A DNA stretch of 64,000 nt from Rhinopomastus cyanomelas. Its lineage: Eukaryota; Chordata; Aves; Bucerotiformes; Rhinopomastidae. The DNA lies in the NCBI GenBank assembly GCA_013400115.1, contig VXBP01005581.1:310001-374000 (forward strand). The letters run 5' to 3'. A model generated the notes under the pieces. That model saw only the letters and a program-made list of their open reading frames with translations, was not told the origin of the DNA and did no database searches. The position numbers were made by a program, and so were the translations under genes. Shown one piece after another: positions 1 through 13,827 of the stretch (position 1 is its first letter; each line of letters starts with the position of its first letter).

Positions 1-2403
1 ACATGGGGATACGTCTGCAGGGAACTCCCTGGAGCCCATCAGACTCATTTTGCAGAGGCTACTGGAGAGCTCTCAGCCGGTATCCAATTCCACTCACTGT
101 TACAGCTGAACAAATAATGAGGAAAATGATATCAAAACATCCCTGTGACTTTTGGCTGGGTTTACTCCAACTGTGTTCCCATATTTTCTATTGGATTATC
201 AGGGGATGCTTTACGGGAAGAGTTTGCTCTCAGCATTCTCTTAGGACCACAAAGTAAATCTTAAACCACCGCCAGCAGGTTTCAGGGCTGGGGGGGAAGA
301 ATTATTATACATGCAATTATTAATAACAGCAAACAAGTTTGTTAAATTGCAATCTGTTTGCAGACAATCTGCAATCAAGAAAGAACACTAATTCATCAAG
401 CAAATTGTTCCTGAAAATTGTCTTCCTCAGCTATAATCACTCCCACAACCAGGGTGCTAGGAAAGTGGGGTACAAAGCTACAGCAGCATCTAAAACCAAT
501 CCCCTGCTTTATCCACTCATCCCAATATACAACATTTTATTTAGGAGTTTTTTATGTGGAACCAGTACCACAAAGCCTGGAATCCCTGATAACAGAGAGC
601 TTCAGCATCCTGTAGGAAGTTGTGTTCAGAGTGGCTCTGGCACTACCTCAGATCTCCAGCGTTTATTTGGATTCAGCCATAGCTTACGCAGAGCTCCTAC
701 GCACCCGATTCCTACTCCGAAGCTGAAAAAGCTCCTGGAACGGTTTGGAAGGAAGACCAGTCATTTGGGCAGAAATAATTTCTGCCAGGCCTCTAATTAG
801 CTTATTTTGGGAAAAAATTATTTGCTCCTTATTTGCCTACAAGCTTATCCGTCTGCACAATGCATCCTGAGAGAGGAGAGATAGCTGGAGGTTAAAATTA
901 GCAGCAACCACAGATGCCATTGTCTCTTGCCATCACCTCCTCCCACAGCAGGCATCTTGAGCTCCAACTGAGTGGGACTGAACACGTGAATCTAAAGCTC
1001 ATAAAACAAAAGAAGAAATAGGCAAAATAACCCCTATTTACAACGAGGGATACGTCAGGCTCTTCTGGTCAGCAACTGCTCTGCATAAAATTTTCTAACC
1101 AGTAATTACAGAATGTGGGTGCTCGAGCATCTCCAGGCCATTCTCCCCAACACCCAGAGCCAAGATTCAATTTCAGTATCTCAAGACTAGAAAATCTGGA
1201 GAATGAGAAAATTAAGACTTCAAATATTAGACTTTGGAGAAAACAAGAAATCTTCTGAATAGCCTGTTTCTAGGATGACACGTTGTAAACAAGAACATCA
1301 GCACTGACTTCAGCTCAGCTGCCACAGGAACAAAAACATAAAGCATCTGTTTTTCTTTCTGACACGTACTGAACACAACTGAAATCTTCTTATCTATTTG
1401 AGGGATGCTTAAACCTTTCAAAAAATATCATTTGAGGGAGAAGAAAAATCATTCCTGCAGCCACACCATCAAATAGTTTTCAGAGATTTATGTGCAGCCT
1501 GAGAGGGGAATCAATCAGTTCTACCCCCCTGAAATAGATTTCTTTTCATAGGGTCTTCCACAGAGAAAACACTGTCTGGGTTTAGGTCTTCCCTGTTTGC
1601 TGTGTGCAGATCTTATTCATCAACAGCTTGACCAGTGGGATACTTCCAGGTGAAAACAGAGCAATGCAGCAATCCATAATCCTTGTTCCATAAGGGCTTC
1701 CCACACTCCTTTTCTTACCTGCTAACTGGAGGTACCAGCTGGCAGCACAGAAGAAACCCAAGATCATATTTGTAAAACATGCCAGGATCCCTAATGGTGC
1801 AAAACACTATGAGTAAATTAATCCCTCTATCAGATAGTTGGCAGCATCATTAAAGGTCAGGGTTTACACAGACACAGGGCTCCTCTTGAGAAATCACCGT
1901 CATCTCCTGCTCCCAGCCAGAAATGAAGAGGAATGAAGTCTGCATTGCCCTTGAATAACACTATTAAGCAGATCTTCCCTTACTGAGGGCTTAAGACATA
2001 CTGGGGGGGGTGGTAAAAAAAAGATATATTAAAAAAACATCAAAAATCTTTACTAGAGGAAACTAAATTACAAAGAGAAGAAAGCAAGGAAGCTCCTGAT
2101 CACAGGGTTTTTACAGAAATTCATAACATCTAATAAACTCTAAAAATATGTAAAAATAAAGATGTGGTTTGGTAATACAAGTGTTCCACTAATAATGATT
2201 TTTAATTATAATTTAACACGTACAGGATGTTGTATATTTCTGCAAGCCTCCAGGTTCTTCAATTGAATCCATTAGTAAATGTTTCCATTCCAACCCAACA
2301 ATGCTGCCTGGTCCGAATTGAAAAGGGAAAGACTCTAATTTCTTATAATCCCAGAACACAAACAGGGAGTGTTTCAAATACCTATTTGTAGATCTTAGTG
2401 CAG
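1..2403. other. Unique non-coding DNA, no gene seen
   Basis: No repeat family or protein domain is recognisable here. The longest reading frame (339-800, 153 codons, plus) has no motif, is overlapped by another frame, and lacks convincing splice context. Base composition is AT-rich, as in avian introns or intergenic DNA. Confidence 0.6.
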
Positions 2404-2803
2404 ATACAGAATCCGCATGACTGGAAAGGACCTCCAGGATCATCAAGCCTAGCCCTCGCCCCAACAGCTCTCCAACCCTAGACCATGGCCTTAAGTGCTC
2501 TAGCTACTCGGTTTTTAAACACCTTCAGGGACAGTGACTCCACCACCTCCCTGAGCAGCCTATTCCAGCCACTCTCTCAGGAAAGAGCTTCTTCCTGAAA
2601 TCCAATCTAAACTTCCCCTGATGCATCTTGAGGCCATTTCCCCTCATCCTATCATCAGTGATGTGGGAGAAGAGACTAGCACCAGCCTCACTACAGCCTC
2701 CTTTTAGGTGGCTGTAGAGAGCAAGGAGTCACAATCCCAGTTTCGCCCAGCTGCTCTCCATAGCACATGTTCTCTAGCCCGCTCCCTAGCCTCGTTGCCT
2801 CTG
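2404..2803 (-). mobile_element. CR1 LINE fragment, older subfamily, 3' part
   Basis: Read on the plus strand it begins with the reversed CR1 3' end (CTGGAAAGGACCTCCAGGAT) and continues through the landmarks GACTCCACCACCTCCCTGAG and CCATTTCCCCTCATCCTATC. It is clearly the same subfamily as the copy at 5812-6258. After about 2735 the match weakens and resumes near CTAGCCTCGTTGCC, so the 5' part is degraded or rearranged. The reading frame is broken. Confidence 0.9.
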
Positions 2804-4391
2804 ATCCTGCAGCACCCCAAACTGTACCTGCTGCGGCATTGACGCTTGCAGATTTGGCTAGATTACACCAAAAAGTAGTGGAAAAGGCTACAAAACCCAA
2901 ACCACAACCCCCACAAAACAAACCTACAATGACCCCCTTGCAGTTCATAGGAATTTTACTGCTAATCTCAAGGTAGTTGGACCAGACCTCATGGTGTTTG
3001 TAGAGATGGCTCTGCAGGACACTGAAAGCCAGCAGCTCACCAGATTCCTTGTGAAAGTCTGAGAGATGCTGTAGAATCAGGAGGAGAAAGCCAGCACCTT
3101 CACCGAAAACAACGTCCTTGGCTCCCACAGCTAGAGATGCAATGCAAGGAACAACTCCGAAATCATTAAAAATTATGTTTCTGGAACAAGAAGTTGTCAC
3201 TTTTTTTTAATTAAAGAAGTTGATAGTTCTAATTAAAGAAGTTTGCAATGGATAGAAATAGCATCAGTCACACGATTAGGGATAAGAAGTTTCCTTTTTC
3301 AATTAAAGACCAGAACTGAATGGAAATTGAAAAGCAGAGATCTGTTGGGATTATGACCCCTCGATGTCAGGCTCAGGCTGGAGCTAAGAGAACCTCAAAG
3401 GGATATCCTCGACTGCTGAGGTTTAATGCAACAAAGGGATTCCAGAGGCATTAGTATCGCTGAAGAGAGGGGGGTTATGAAGCATTTGCTCTCTGCAAGA
3501 AGAAAGGATAATGAAATTATGCAGCTCCCTTCCTGCCCTGCTGTCAGCAGATCTCAGTCAGCTGCACGCTCATTAGTGGCACTCCTGATGGACAGAAGAC
3601 CATCCAGGGCTCTCAACGCCCTCCCTGAAAAGAATCCCACCCAGGTGGCTGATGTGACACTAGACCTCGACACCACCAAACACTGACTGACTTCAAACAG
3701 GTGCTGAGACCTGCCATTAACCGCAGCATTTGGATTGGTGGAAAAGACTCCAAGTTCACAGGTGTAGACGTGGGTTCACTGGGACCTAACAACCAAGAGA
3801 ACTCACGCGCCACATCAATACACCCAGGGCCTCCTAATGGATGTCTAACTGCCCAGAAGAGCATTTTCAACCCTGCCCATCAATCCCGGGGTCCCATCTG
3901 TGAAGAGGAGGAGACACTGTATTGACCTCCCCTCACACAGAAGGAGAAAACTATTAAAAGAGTGTTTGCTGGAACACGAGGGAATAGTTTGCACTCTAAT
4001 AGCAAATGGCAGCTGGGTCTGCTGTGGTCACTCTCCCCTTGACCCTCTTTCACTTATTATCAGCGGTGCACGTTTCTCAAAGATGAGTATCAGGTTGGAA
4101 GTTCATCCTTTGTTCCAGCAATGAGGATGTGGGCTTGAGTGGGGTGCACTGACCCACACTCGAGGAAATATTGCTGTGGTGGAGATTCTAACCGTCAGAC
4201 CTAGACACCAGAGCAATTCTTCAGTGATTCCAGAGAAGCTCTGCTTCTGCATTTAATGATAAGAGGTACAGTTAGCTGAAGGACCTGTGCCCTTGTCCTT
4301 GGGTAACTGCAGGTAAGCATTGGTAAACAGGACAATCCTCAGTCAGTCTCTCACCACATCTCAGGCAGAAAGCCCTAGACTGATGGTTTTT
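2804..4391. other. Unique non-coding DNA, no gene seen
   Basis: No recognisable repeat or coding exon. ORFs on both strands overlap one another and contain no domain signature. A near-repeat of TTAATTAAAGAAGTT occurs at about 3208-3245. Confidence 0.55.
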
Positions 4392-4570
4392 CACAGAACC
4401 ACAGAATCATTGAGGTTGGAACAGATGTCCAAGATCATCAAGCCCAACCATCAACCTAACCCTACCCTGCCCACAAAACCATGTTTTCAAACACCAGATC
4501 TACATGTTTTTTGAATCCCTCAAGGGACAGCAACTCTATCACCACCCTGGGCAGCCTGTTCCACTTCAGT
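4392..4570 (-). mobile_element. CR1 LINE 3' fragment, old
   Basis: Starts with the reversed tail (CACAGAACCACAGAATCATT) and has the typical CCACCCTGGGCAGCCTGTTCC near its other end. Only about 180 bp of the 3' region remains. The wording differs from the abundant young copies, so this is a different and older subfamily. Confidence 0.88.
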
Positions 4571-5811
4571 CATCCCCTTTTCTTCCTACCTTGCCCTCAC
4601 TCTTCCACAGCCCACTCTCATTGTTTTTTCCTCCCTAATTTCTGGTGTTATTTTTCCCTTGATTAATTCATTTCCTCGTTCCACTCTCCTAAGTCATGGT
4701 AGCTCTAACGCAGCCATCCGCTTGTCACAGCTTGCTTGGCCACAGGCCCACAAGGCTGTACTGAAAGAGCCAGGCACCTCCAAACAGCTCCCACAGAGGG
4801 AGGTTCGAGGATCCAGCCTAAGCATTAATGGCCATTTACCTTCTGACCAGCAATGATATGATGAATAACCCAGCACACAGATGAAAGGGAATGAGCAGCA
4901 GTTCAAAGCCATCCATTGGCATCAGACATGAGCAGCTTTTTAAACCCCTCTAGCATTGGTTCTTACTGGCTGCAGGAAAGTATTCCAGTTTCCATTGAAG
5001 GAAAACATTACTTCAGTGCTCTCTGCAACAAAAAGCATCTGTAATCCAGCCCCTCTGTGACAGAGGGAATGAGAAACTCGCGCAGATACACTTAGCTCCT
5101 ACTCCTCATGGGAGCAAGGCAGAATCCCATTTTGCCTCTCTGTACAGCAAATATAACACAAAAGAATGTCCTACACATTGAGACACCAGAGTTAAAGATG
5201 AATTTTGCTTCCCAGAAACAGAGCATCAACAGCTCAGAATGCTCCTCCTACCTCCTCTGCTTCCTAAACAAAAAACCCTGGAAACAGTCTGCAATTCCAC
5301 TTCAATGTAGGTGGGTTTGTCTGGGGCTTTTTATGGCACAAAAAGACTCTGCAGCTTGAAATCCCCATCTGTTCTGCCTAGGTGATGACAAGGGAGTCTT
5401 CCAGAATCACTCGGAAGTGACCTACAGAAACGCCCAGGGATAGGAGGCCTCATCTGGTTTTCTGACAAGTCTGATGGAACACTTTGACACGAGCATGGCG
5501 CTTGCACGAGCCCACAGACAACACGACAGGTCAGGCAGGTAACAGTTAAGATGACTTCTCCATGCGCTGAAGGGAAGCAGATGCTGGTCTGGTATTTCCT
5601 CTGTTTTTAGAGGTAAAATCCTCAAGCTCCTTCACATGCAGCAGGCAGAAGCTGGCCACACACGACAGGGTAAACCCAGGGAACTGTACAAATGAAGTAC
5701 ACTCTTCTTTTGAGTTGCTTAACGTGCTGCCTTTGTACACAAAGGCTGAGCTGGCCTGGTCAAGAGACTGGTCAGTGGAGGCCAAACAACAGTTAGCAGT
5801 CATATGCAGGA
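4571..5811. other. Unique non-coding DNA, no gene seen
   Basis: No gene or repeat recognised. A tRNA-like B-box string near 4803 was checked and not accepted. Confidence 0.55.
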
Positions 5812-6258
5812 ATTCATAGAATCCTCATGGCTGGAAAAGATCTCCGGGATCATCAAGACAAACCTTCACCCTGACATCTCCCTAACCCCCAGACCATGGC
5901 CTCAAGTGCTCCAGCTACTCGGTTTTTAAATACCTTCAGGACAGTGACTCCACCACCTCCCTGAGTAGCCTGTTCCAGTGCCCAGCCACTCTCTCAGGAA
6001 AGATCTTTCTAAGACCCAATTTAAACCTCCCCTGATGCAACTTGAGACCATTTCCCCTCTCCTATCATTAGTAATTTGGGAGAAGAGACCAGCACCAGCC
6101 TCACTACCACTTCCTTTTAGGTAGCTGTAGAGAGCGACACAGTCTCCTCTCAGCCTCCTCTTCTCTAGAACTAAATAACTCCAGTCCCCTCAGCCACTCC
6201 TCATTAGGGCTTGTTTGCCAGCCCTCTCTCCAGCCTCGTTGCCCTTCTTTGGACTCGT
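5812..6258 (-). mobile_element. CR1 LINE fragment, older subfamily
   Basis: About 450 bp from the 3' tail (ATTCATAGAATCCTCATGGC) up to CCAGCCTCGTTGCCCTTCTTTGG. It is the same subfamily as the 2404-2803 copy but more complete. The ORF2 C-terminal frame is interrupted. Confidence 0.92.
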
Positions 6259-7121
6259 GTTGCATAGCTGAATTGTTTTATACTGGTTGCCCCCTTGCAG
6301 CAGACATGTAACATAGCCTCTAAAAACACAAGTCATGTGAAGGTTTCCTAACTCAAACCTTTCCTGCTAATCTTAGCATAAAAATATGGATGATGGGAAA
6401 GGCTCAAGAACAGAGTTCTCACCTCAGAGCTGAATTGACTCACTTAGAACTTAGTTTTACAACTAAAAACCAAAAGTGCAGCAGTGTTTTGGTCAGTGGA
6501 AGCATTTGATGCATTCAGTTGCTCCAGAATCCAGACCAAGATCAAACCTGAAGTTATTGCGTTGCCTAGAAGCCAGACATTACATCAGAGGTAAAGGTGA
6601 CCCTCTGGCTGCTGTTTGCAGGTCTATTGAAATGCACCTTCACAGAGGAAGGTTTAATCTGGTCTAGCAGAAAATGTCAAAGCCTGACTAAATGTCAAGA
6701 TATCATTATAGTCTGGACCATCATCCAAAACGGTAGCTGCAAGCCAGAGCAAACAAAACCCAACAAAAATACCATGACTAAAATCCAGATGCTGACAAGC
6801 TGATGTGACTCTAGGTTATTCCCAAGATGTTTTACCTTTGGTGACAACCTCATTCTTGTTTGCAACTCTTAAGTGTGAAGAGCAGCACTTCCCAGCGTGT
6901 TTATTCAAGTTCTACAGTGGGACGTTCAGTGATTCTGTGACTGGAGATCCCTCTTCACGAGGGTAAATCAGGACCATGCGTGTGGGTACTTGCAGAGGCA
7001 ATTTTTAAACAGATTAACTTTACTAAAGAAATTAAAATAAATTGATATCTTGAAGTTTGCAGCCCAGTTCTTGCTCAGCACAGATGCTTTAAAGGCTTAG
7101 AGACTTAATTCAGCAAAATGA
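6259..7121. other. Unique non-coding DNA, no gene seen
   Basis: No recognisable repeat, RNA gene or exon. Short ORFs at 6476-6803 overlap in two frames and show no domain. Confidence 0.55.
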
Positions 7122-7396
7122 CATCATGTAATGGTAGGACAAGGGGCAATGGGTGTGAACTGGAACATAGAAGGTTCTACATCAATACGAGAAGAACTTC
7201 TTCACAGTGAGCATAACAGAGTACTGGAATGGGCTGCCCAGGGGGGTTATGGAGTCTCCTTCTCTGGAGACATTTAAAACCCACCTGGACGTGTTCCTCT
7301 GTAACTTGGTCTAGGTGGTCTTCCTCTGGCAGGGGGATTGGACTGGATGATCTTTCAAGGTCCTTTCCAATCCCTAACATACTGTGATACTGTGAC
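7122..7396 (+). mobile_element. CR1 LINE 3' end, young-type subfamily
   Basis: Runs from TAATGGTAGGACAAGGGGCA through GGAGTCTCCTTCTCTGGAGA and GGGGGATTGGACTGGATGAT to a tail ending TGTGATACTGTGAC. The 5' truncation lies inside the ORF2 C-terminal region. Translated remnants match the CR1 end (TRRTSSQ-like segment followed by [10 protein letters not shown]). Confidence 0.95.
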
Positions 7397-9668
7397 ATCA
7401 AGGTGGGCACAGAGGTTTTTTTAAGAAGATGAAGGCAAACACCTCTTCTACCTTTAACAACAAGGTTATTAAGCTGTACCAAGATGCATCCCTATTGCTT
7501 CAAAGCCTGAAGAGTCTACTTTGCACTATTAATAAATATGGACAGAATACGATGCAAGGGGGGGACCCACAGAGTTCCTAATGGAGCAGGAGCAGCCCAA
7601 CTCAGCACTCGTCTGGACAGCAAGTGTTGACAGGATAAACACCCAGGGACATGCTTCCAGAGTGTACCAAGCAAGAATCTTTGGGAAGAAAAAAAAAAAA
7701 AAATCAATGCACTTTAAGCAGCCAATACTCTACCTGTACAATTGCTTCTATTCCCTATTAAAACATGCAAAGGTTTAGGTTAATTGCAGCCTTCAGGAGG
7801 ATCACAATGCAACAGACAAGTACTACCTGCTTTGGTTTGTGATTCAGGAGGTTTTTAGCGAATCAATTTCAGACTGAGCAGCTCTGTGCCTGAGAAATGG
7901 CTTATGTCTTTGTTTTCAACATGATGAGGACAATGGTTTGTTTTCCTGCAGAAGACACGATCCTCACACTGTTTAAGCAGAGCTTTGCATTCAGGAGAGG
8001 AACTGACATTTCCTTTTGGCTCTGCTTCCTTACACCATCGTGTAATCAAATGTCATCCCCAATACAAGATCCCCAGCGCAACGTATTACCGCATCGCAAG
8101 CCTGTGGTGGAAAGATGGATGAGCAGAAGGTGGCAATAGAGCATCAAGTCAAGATCCTTCTATGTTTTATTCAGCGTTAGGTGCCTGCTGTCAGCACAAA
8201 CCACATGTATGTGCAGGTTAAGCACTCTGACTGAGAACACACCATGACTTGGGTGTGATTTCTTAGAGCTACATCACCCTTGGGTAAAAATAAATGTAAG
8301 AAGATACCCTTTGCCTCAGGTAACTGATATCATTACAAGAATCCCCTACCCACTTGAGGATGCTGCCTATGTGGTTCCCTACATCTGTCAGAAAAACATC
8401 TTTTAAACCCCTTTGGTTTACTCTGTCTAGGATTAGAAGTGTTTTGGTTTAACTGTTAATTGCTAACCAGGTAGCTCACCTGAAGCTTACAGTTAGGCTT
8501 GTAAGCATCATCCTGGCAGGAACTACAACTGTCATTTCTTACTGCTTTGCAGAATCTTCTCAATCCATAAGATCATCTTAAATAACCTTTTTCATTAGAA
8601 ATCATTCCATTCTCTGCCCATCCAGGAAGAAGGAGGAATGCAAGGCCTCCCTCTTTCGGCCAAAGGGACAAGAAGCAGGCACACACACCACACACACTCT
8701 GAAGATAGATGGTGATTTTAGGCAGTTAGTATAATTTCCCCCTCCACGGTTCTGATGGAGACGAATACAGGGGGATGAAACAATGGGAGGGGAGAAAAAT
8801 AGGAATTTGCACTGGCATCTCTAGAGCAACATTTGACAGATGCTACACTGCAAGGGAAAACCACCCCTTTTCAAACACTCATCCTCCTGCTTTGCAGAAT
8901 AGCTTTTTTCTAAGGTTTCAACGTGTTTGAAGTTCTTTTTTTGAAGTCCTGCATAACTTTTGCTGGTTCCAAGCCCTATGAAATAAATGTTGTTAACAGC
9001 TGGACAGAGCTCTCTGCACTGCCAAGCCACAGCCTAGCACCAGCTTCAGCCATTCAAGGGTTTCACTTGAATGAAAAAACTGCAATAAACCTGGCTTTCT
9101 TTCAGTTATTTAGGCTTAAGCACTAATTGTACAGGTACCAGGAGCTGAAACCTAAGTACATGAGAGTAGCCCAGGAACTTTCTACCTCGACAGCAAGCAA
9201 AGGGGAACCAAGAAGCAAAGTATGAGAGAGATTCTCCCTTAGCAGGGACCACAGCTGGGGCTGGCAGCTCCTCTGTCCTCTTGACCCATCCCCTGAGGCT
9301 GCAAACTGATACAAGTAGGCAGCAGTAACATCTTCCTCTGTGTGTACAGTGACTGTAAACGTGCTGAGTAAACATTTCTGGCAACAGCTCTAATGGTCTG
9401 GGAGTACAACAGCCCGCCAGCACTACCAGGTGGAGATCTGTGTGAATACCAAGCTATAAATACACCCACAGCTTGGTCACTGCCCATCCATCACAAAAAG
9501 AATCCCAGGAGCACGTCCTGGGCACAGGATTTCCTCGTGCCATGGAAAAACATCAGATGAAAAAGAAAAATCTAAAAGAGATGGCCTTGAAAAAGTCACA
9601 AAAGATGTAAATACAACCTTCACTGAAGTTACTGAAGTGGCAAAGAGAACAAGATCCTCCATCAAGAT
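7397..9668. other. Unique non-coding DNA with short simple repeats
   Basis: Contains a run of 15 A at 7689-7703 and a short CA-rich stretch at 8680-8698. No coding exon, RNA gene or transposon was recognised. ORFs at 7516-8139 and 8821-9665 overlap on opposite strands and look like chance. Confidence 0.55.
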
Positions 9669-9723
9669 TCTGGACTAGATGATCTTTAGAGGTCCCTTCC
9701 AATCCCTGATGATTCTATGAATG
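9669..9723 (+). mobile_element. CR1 LINE, extreme 3' stub
   Basis: About 55 bp only: TGGACTAGATGATCTTTAGA, then GGTCCCTTCCAATCCCTGAT and a GATTCTATGA tail. This is a severely 5'-truncated insertion. Confidence 0.85.
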
Positions 9724-10080
9724 ACTGCGTTGCTGGCTAGCTGACTAACATACCCCAAACCAGCCTTTACCACTATTTTAATACTGATGCACAGTGGCAG
9801 TTGACCATTTAGATGTCATGACAAGCCCCACAGAATGTGCTTGGAAGGGAAACTCAACACACGTAACAACCACACGCGCACATGCTCTGCTAAAGGATTA
9901 AAACCGCCTCTCTCAGCGGCGACAGTTTCAGTTTGCTCAAACACAACCCAAGAACCAGCACGTGTGTCCATCCAGGAAGGCAAGACAGGCCCAAAAAAAT
10001 GGTATCCACGTGCATCAGGGAGTTATAGCAACTTGTTCCCAAGGTACTGCTCGTATCAATAGGACACAGAAATGCTGTGA

Positions 10081-10157
10081 CCCTGCTGTGGCAGGGGGAT
10101 TGGACTAGATGATCTTTCAAGGTCCTTTCCAATCCCTCATGTTCTATGAATCTCTGA
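10081..10157 (+). mobile_element. CR1 LINE, extreme 3' stub
   Basis: About 77 bp beginning CCTGCTGTGGCAGGGGGATT and ending in a GTTCTATGAATCTCTGA tail. It lies about 360 bp from the previous stub in the same orientation, but both have their own tail, so they are separate insertions. Confidence 0.9.
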
Positions 10158-13100
10158 ACAGGCAATTTCAAGCCCATGTTCCCATCACACAGCTGAAAAC
10201 CTCTTCCAAACAGCAAAATTCCTTCCGTGGAGATTAATTAAAACAAAAAAAAAATCATGAGACAATGATCCCCTCACCAGGAAATTATAAAACAAGTAGA
10301 TGCTTTCTGATTTGCCTAAATGTTAGTAACTTATTACTGAGCAAAATGAATCCACTAACATGTAAAAACAGAAAATGCATTAAAATAATGTCGGGGTTTT
10401 CTTAATTGTTAAATCAACCAACTGCATAGCAACCAAGGCACTAATTGCCAGTGTTTTAAAATACCTTTGCTTCAGTACCACCACAGCTACAGCTTCCTGA
10501 CTGGACAGCAGATAGAGGGAATTACACAGGAGCTATTTCTTGCTCTGGCTGGTGTAACAACAACACAACACGACCTGTGACAGGCTGGCAAGGACCATCG
10601 CTGCCATTTAACCTTCATTGCAGAGCACTGGCCTTTATCAGAGAAATGGTGCACTTCAGTCCCATATAAATAACTCTGCTGCCCCTTGACTCGTGGGCTT
10701 GGACACAGCCTGGGCATTAACTGCAGCTGTTAGGGGCTGTCATTTCCTCCTGGGAGCCCAGTTTAAGGGAAGTGATGGGCAAGCTGCAATTGGTTTTCTG
10801 ATAGCAGATTCGAACAGCACAAACTAATGGCAAATAGAATGGCACAGAGTAAGGAAAAGTATGAAGAACACTTCCTGTAAAAGAACCTTGTATTACTGCA
10901 CTTGCACTGCTGCTGTCAAGGACGTGCTTCATCACGTCTCCCACTTGCAATTAAAACAGGAATTGTTTAAGAGCAGCAAAATGTCATCTTTGTAGTTCCT
11001 GGCTACACTCACAGATGCTGCTGCTGTGACTCCAGAGTTATTAATTTTCTGGTGGCTTCCTTCTGAAAGCTGAGATTGCATAAACAAAGCCATACATAGG
11101 AGAGCAGGAGCACTGACAAGATCAACAGCTACTGCACAGACCCCTTTACCTGAGGATTTCTGGGTCGTACATGGAATTCTCTCAGCATTTTGGTGCTGTT
11201 CCTGACTCTGTAGTCTGCACCATCGCTTCAACTGTAGCAACAACCACCCCTACTCTTTAGTATCACTATTTTTTTCCTCTTTAAGCCTTGTTTCACGGAA
11301 TTTTATTAAATAGAGGCAATATGCAGGGCTCAGGAAATCCCCTGAGCTGAAAGCAGCTGGAGGCTGAGGGATTGTTGAGGGGAAGTCCTGCTTGCCCCAT
11401 TCTTACTCTTCCCCAACAACAGGCTGTGGTTATTGCTGAGGAGAAAATGCAGAGAAGCACAGACCCTTGGGCTTTACAGATGTGGTTAGGCTCTGAATGC
11501 CCAAAGGGATGTAATCATGTACTTGCAGGCTGACTGAAGACTATGACAAGCAACAACTAAGCAACTAACAGCGTATTTACAACTTCAGAATGATCATGAC
11601 AACTGAAGTGATGTTAAAGAACATCAGCTACCAAAACAGAGGAGTGAGAACAAAGTGTTTTGCCATTTTTTGTCCACATTACAGGTTGCAATCCGCAGTC
11701 AAACTCCTGCTGGAGGCTTATTGGAAGATTAGGAGTAAATGGCAGCTTCCAGCTACCCCACCTAACCGAGAGATATAAATAGAACTGGCATGTACTGACA
11801 CGTTAACCTTCTTTGAAATGGGAGGGTCATTTCTTCCTCCTCCTCTGACAGCACCCATCTGTGCTCTCTTGGCTGGTACTCGCCTTCCTTGGACCCTCTC
11901 TGTTATTCCATTTCCAACACATTTTAGGACAGGTGTCCAGGGTTCAACGTTATTTATAGAGGAACCTACATCAGACATTTGTTTCAGTATTTGTCCTATT
12001 CTTAGCACAAGGTGAAATTCAGGATTTCCAGCTGTGACCCCATTTTAAAGTTCTGGAAGACGAATGGCTTGTTCCAAAAGTCATTCACAGCTTTCCTTGA
12101 ACAGGTACTAAATGTAGATCCCAGCAACTCCTTCCACAGCACGTTACCTCACAGTCACCTGCTGGCCATTTCTCCAGTCAGATGGTGCAGCTGTAGGTTC
12201 TCAGCAAATCCATAACCACTGACCTGTGCTTTGCACTGCTTAGAGGGTGAAGAATATGGCCACAGTTTTATTTACCATACACCTGAGCCCTCTATATCCA
12301 CTCACACACATACCTGTGCACACACACACACCCCATACTTCCATATAATCATTTTTTATTAGTAGTATTTTCCCCAACACTAACTGCAGACCTTTGCTGT
12401 TTGGAACACAACCTCCCCCCTATTGTTTTTATGACTTTCATAGTTGATTTAATTACTGCTAGAGCGGATCATCATTTGTTCTCATGGCTACAAATTAATG
12501 AGACAAATTGCCATGATGTTACAGACTGAGCAAAACAAGAGCAGGCAGCGAGGCGCCAGTCGTGCTCCTAACCCAAGGAATAGAGTGGAGGCAACACTGG
12601 GTCACCTCAGGTTGCTCCCTTTGAGCAGATGGGGAGTTTGGGGGAATGATAATTTTATAATTATTAATTCATGCCATTTGAAAGGAGTCCTGGGAAGCCA
12701 ATGCCTTATGAAAACAGATATTAACAACACACCACTGATATTTTATGAAAACCCATACCCTATCCACTACAGCACAAATTACACCCTCAAATGTGTCAGT
12801 GGAAACCTTTCAGCTGTTAACACTTACAGCAAATACACACAGAGGCCTCACTTACACTGACTTTGCATTGCCTCTTGAAATACAGCCAGTGGAACCATCT
12901 TCAGAGAGAAGAGAACAGGCAGGAAGCACTCAGACTGACAGAAGATCTGATCTGCATTTTCAAGCAGCACTTAAAGACTCAGGACTGGCATTTCTGCAGG
13001 AAACAAACACACCCAAAGGCAGGCAAAGCCTTAAAAAGATGACTTGAGACCCTCAAACCTCTGTGAGGGGTTCAAACACTACCAGAGTTGTACACCTTGG

Positions 13101-13827
13101 TCCCGTCTTCAACCTTGACCTGTGCCAGAAACAGCTCTGGGACATGGAGGGAGAAAAGCAGAGGCAACAATACTTGGCATTCATATTTCATCTACAGTTG
13201 TAGGATTCCAGCTTTTACCCCCAGCCATCAGGTAATATATCGGGCAAAAGACTCAGCATTGCCTCTGAGAAAGGTTTTTCAAGCTGGAGAAGAGACCAAG
13301 CAGGAACAAGAACAGAATAAAAGGGCTGAGCTGCAATTTCCCAAGCCCATCAGGGCTCATCTTTGCTTTTCCAACTTATCCATGTAGCATTACAGGTACA
13401 TGAAGACGTGTGGTGCTGCTGGATAAGCATTAGAGGATGGCTGCTCCCCTTACAGACACCAACATTAAATAATTTTCAAACTGGGGAGGAGGCACCGATA
13501 AGAAACAGAAACAAGGAGAATCTGTCTGCAAAGTGGCCAGACCTGTGATTTCATCTCTTCTGGCACAAAAAAGAAGCTGCAAAAACTGCAGGAGAACAAA
13601 GTGTTGACAAACAGACCATGAGAAATGTGTCTGGCTGATAAGCACAACCCCTTCCCTCACTGGGAGAACACAATGCCCCTGTGAGCATAATGCCACGATT
13701 GCTGAGAAATAAAATAAATAAGGTTGTGGCAGAAAGGCTAAGGCAGACTACAAACACTTGGTGGCCCACCTGTTGCTCTTCACAGTCAATGCTTCATGTG
13801 TCAAGTTGTACTTTAGGTCCGGAAAAT
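10158..13827. other. Unique non-coding DNA with a CA microsatellite
   Basis: A CA-rich microsatellite lies at about 12302-12333. The rest shows no recognisable repeat. ORFs of 60 to 120 codons (for example 12498-12860 and 13088-13387) have no domain. AT-rich stretches near 10380-10460 and 12640-12670 carry TAATTA-like homeodomain cores, which is not evidence of function by itself. Confidence 0.5.

Noticed and set aside
4797..4820. GGTTCGAGGATCC resembling a tRNA B box
   Set aside because: No matching A box or cloverleaf upstream, and the B box does not fit the consensus at its end.
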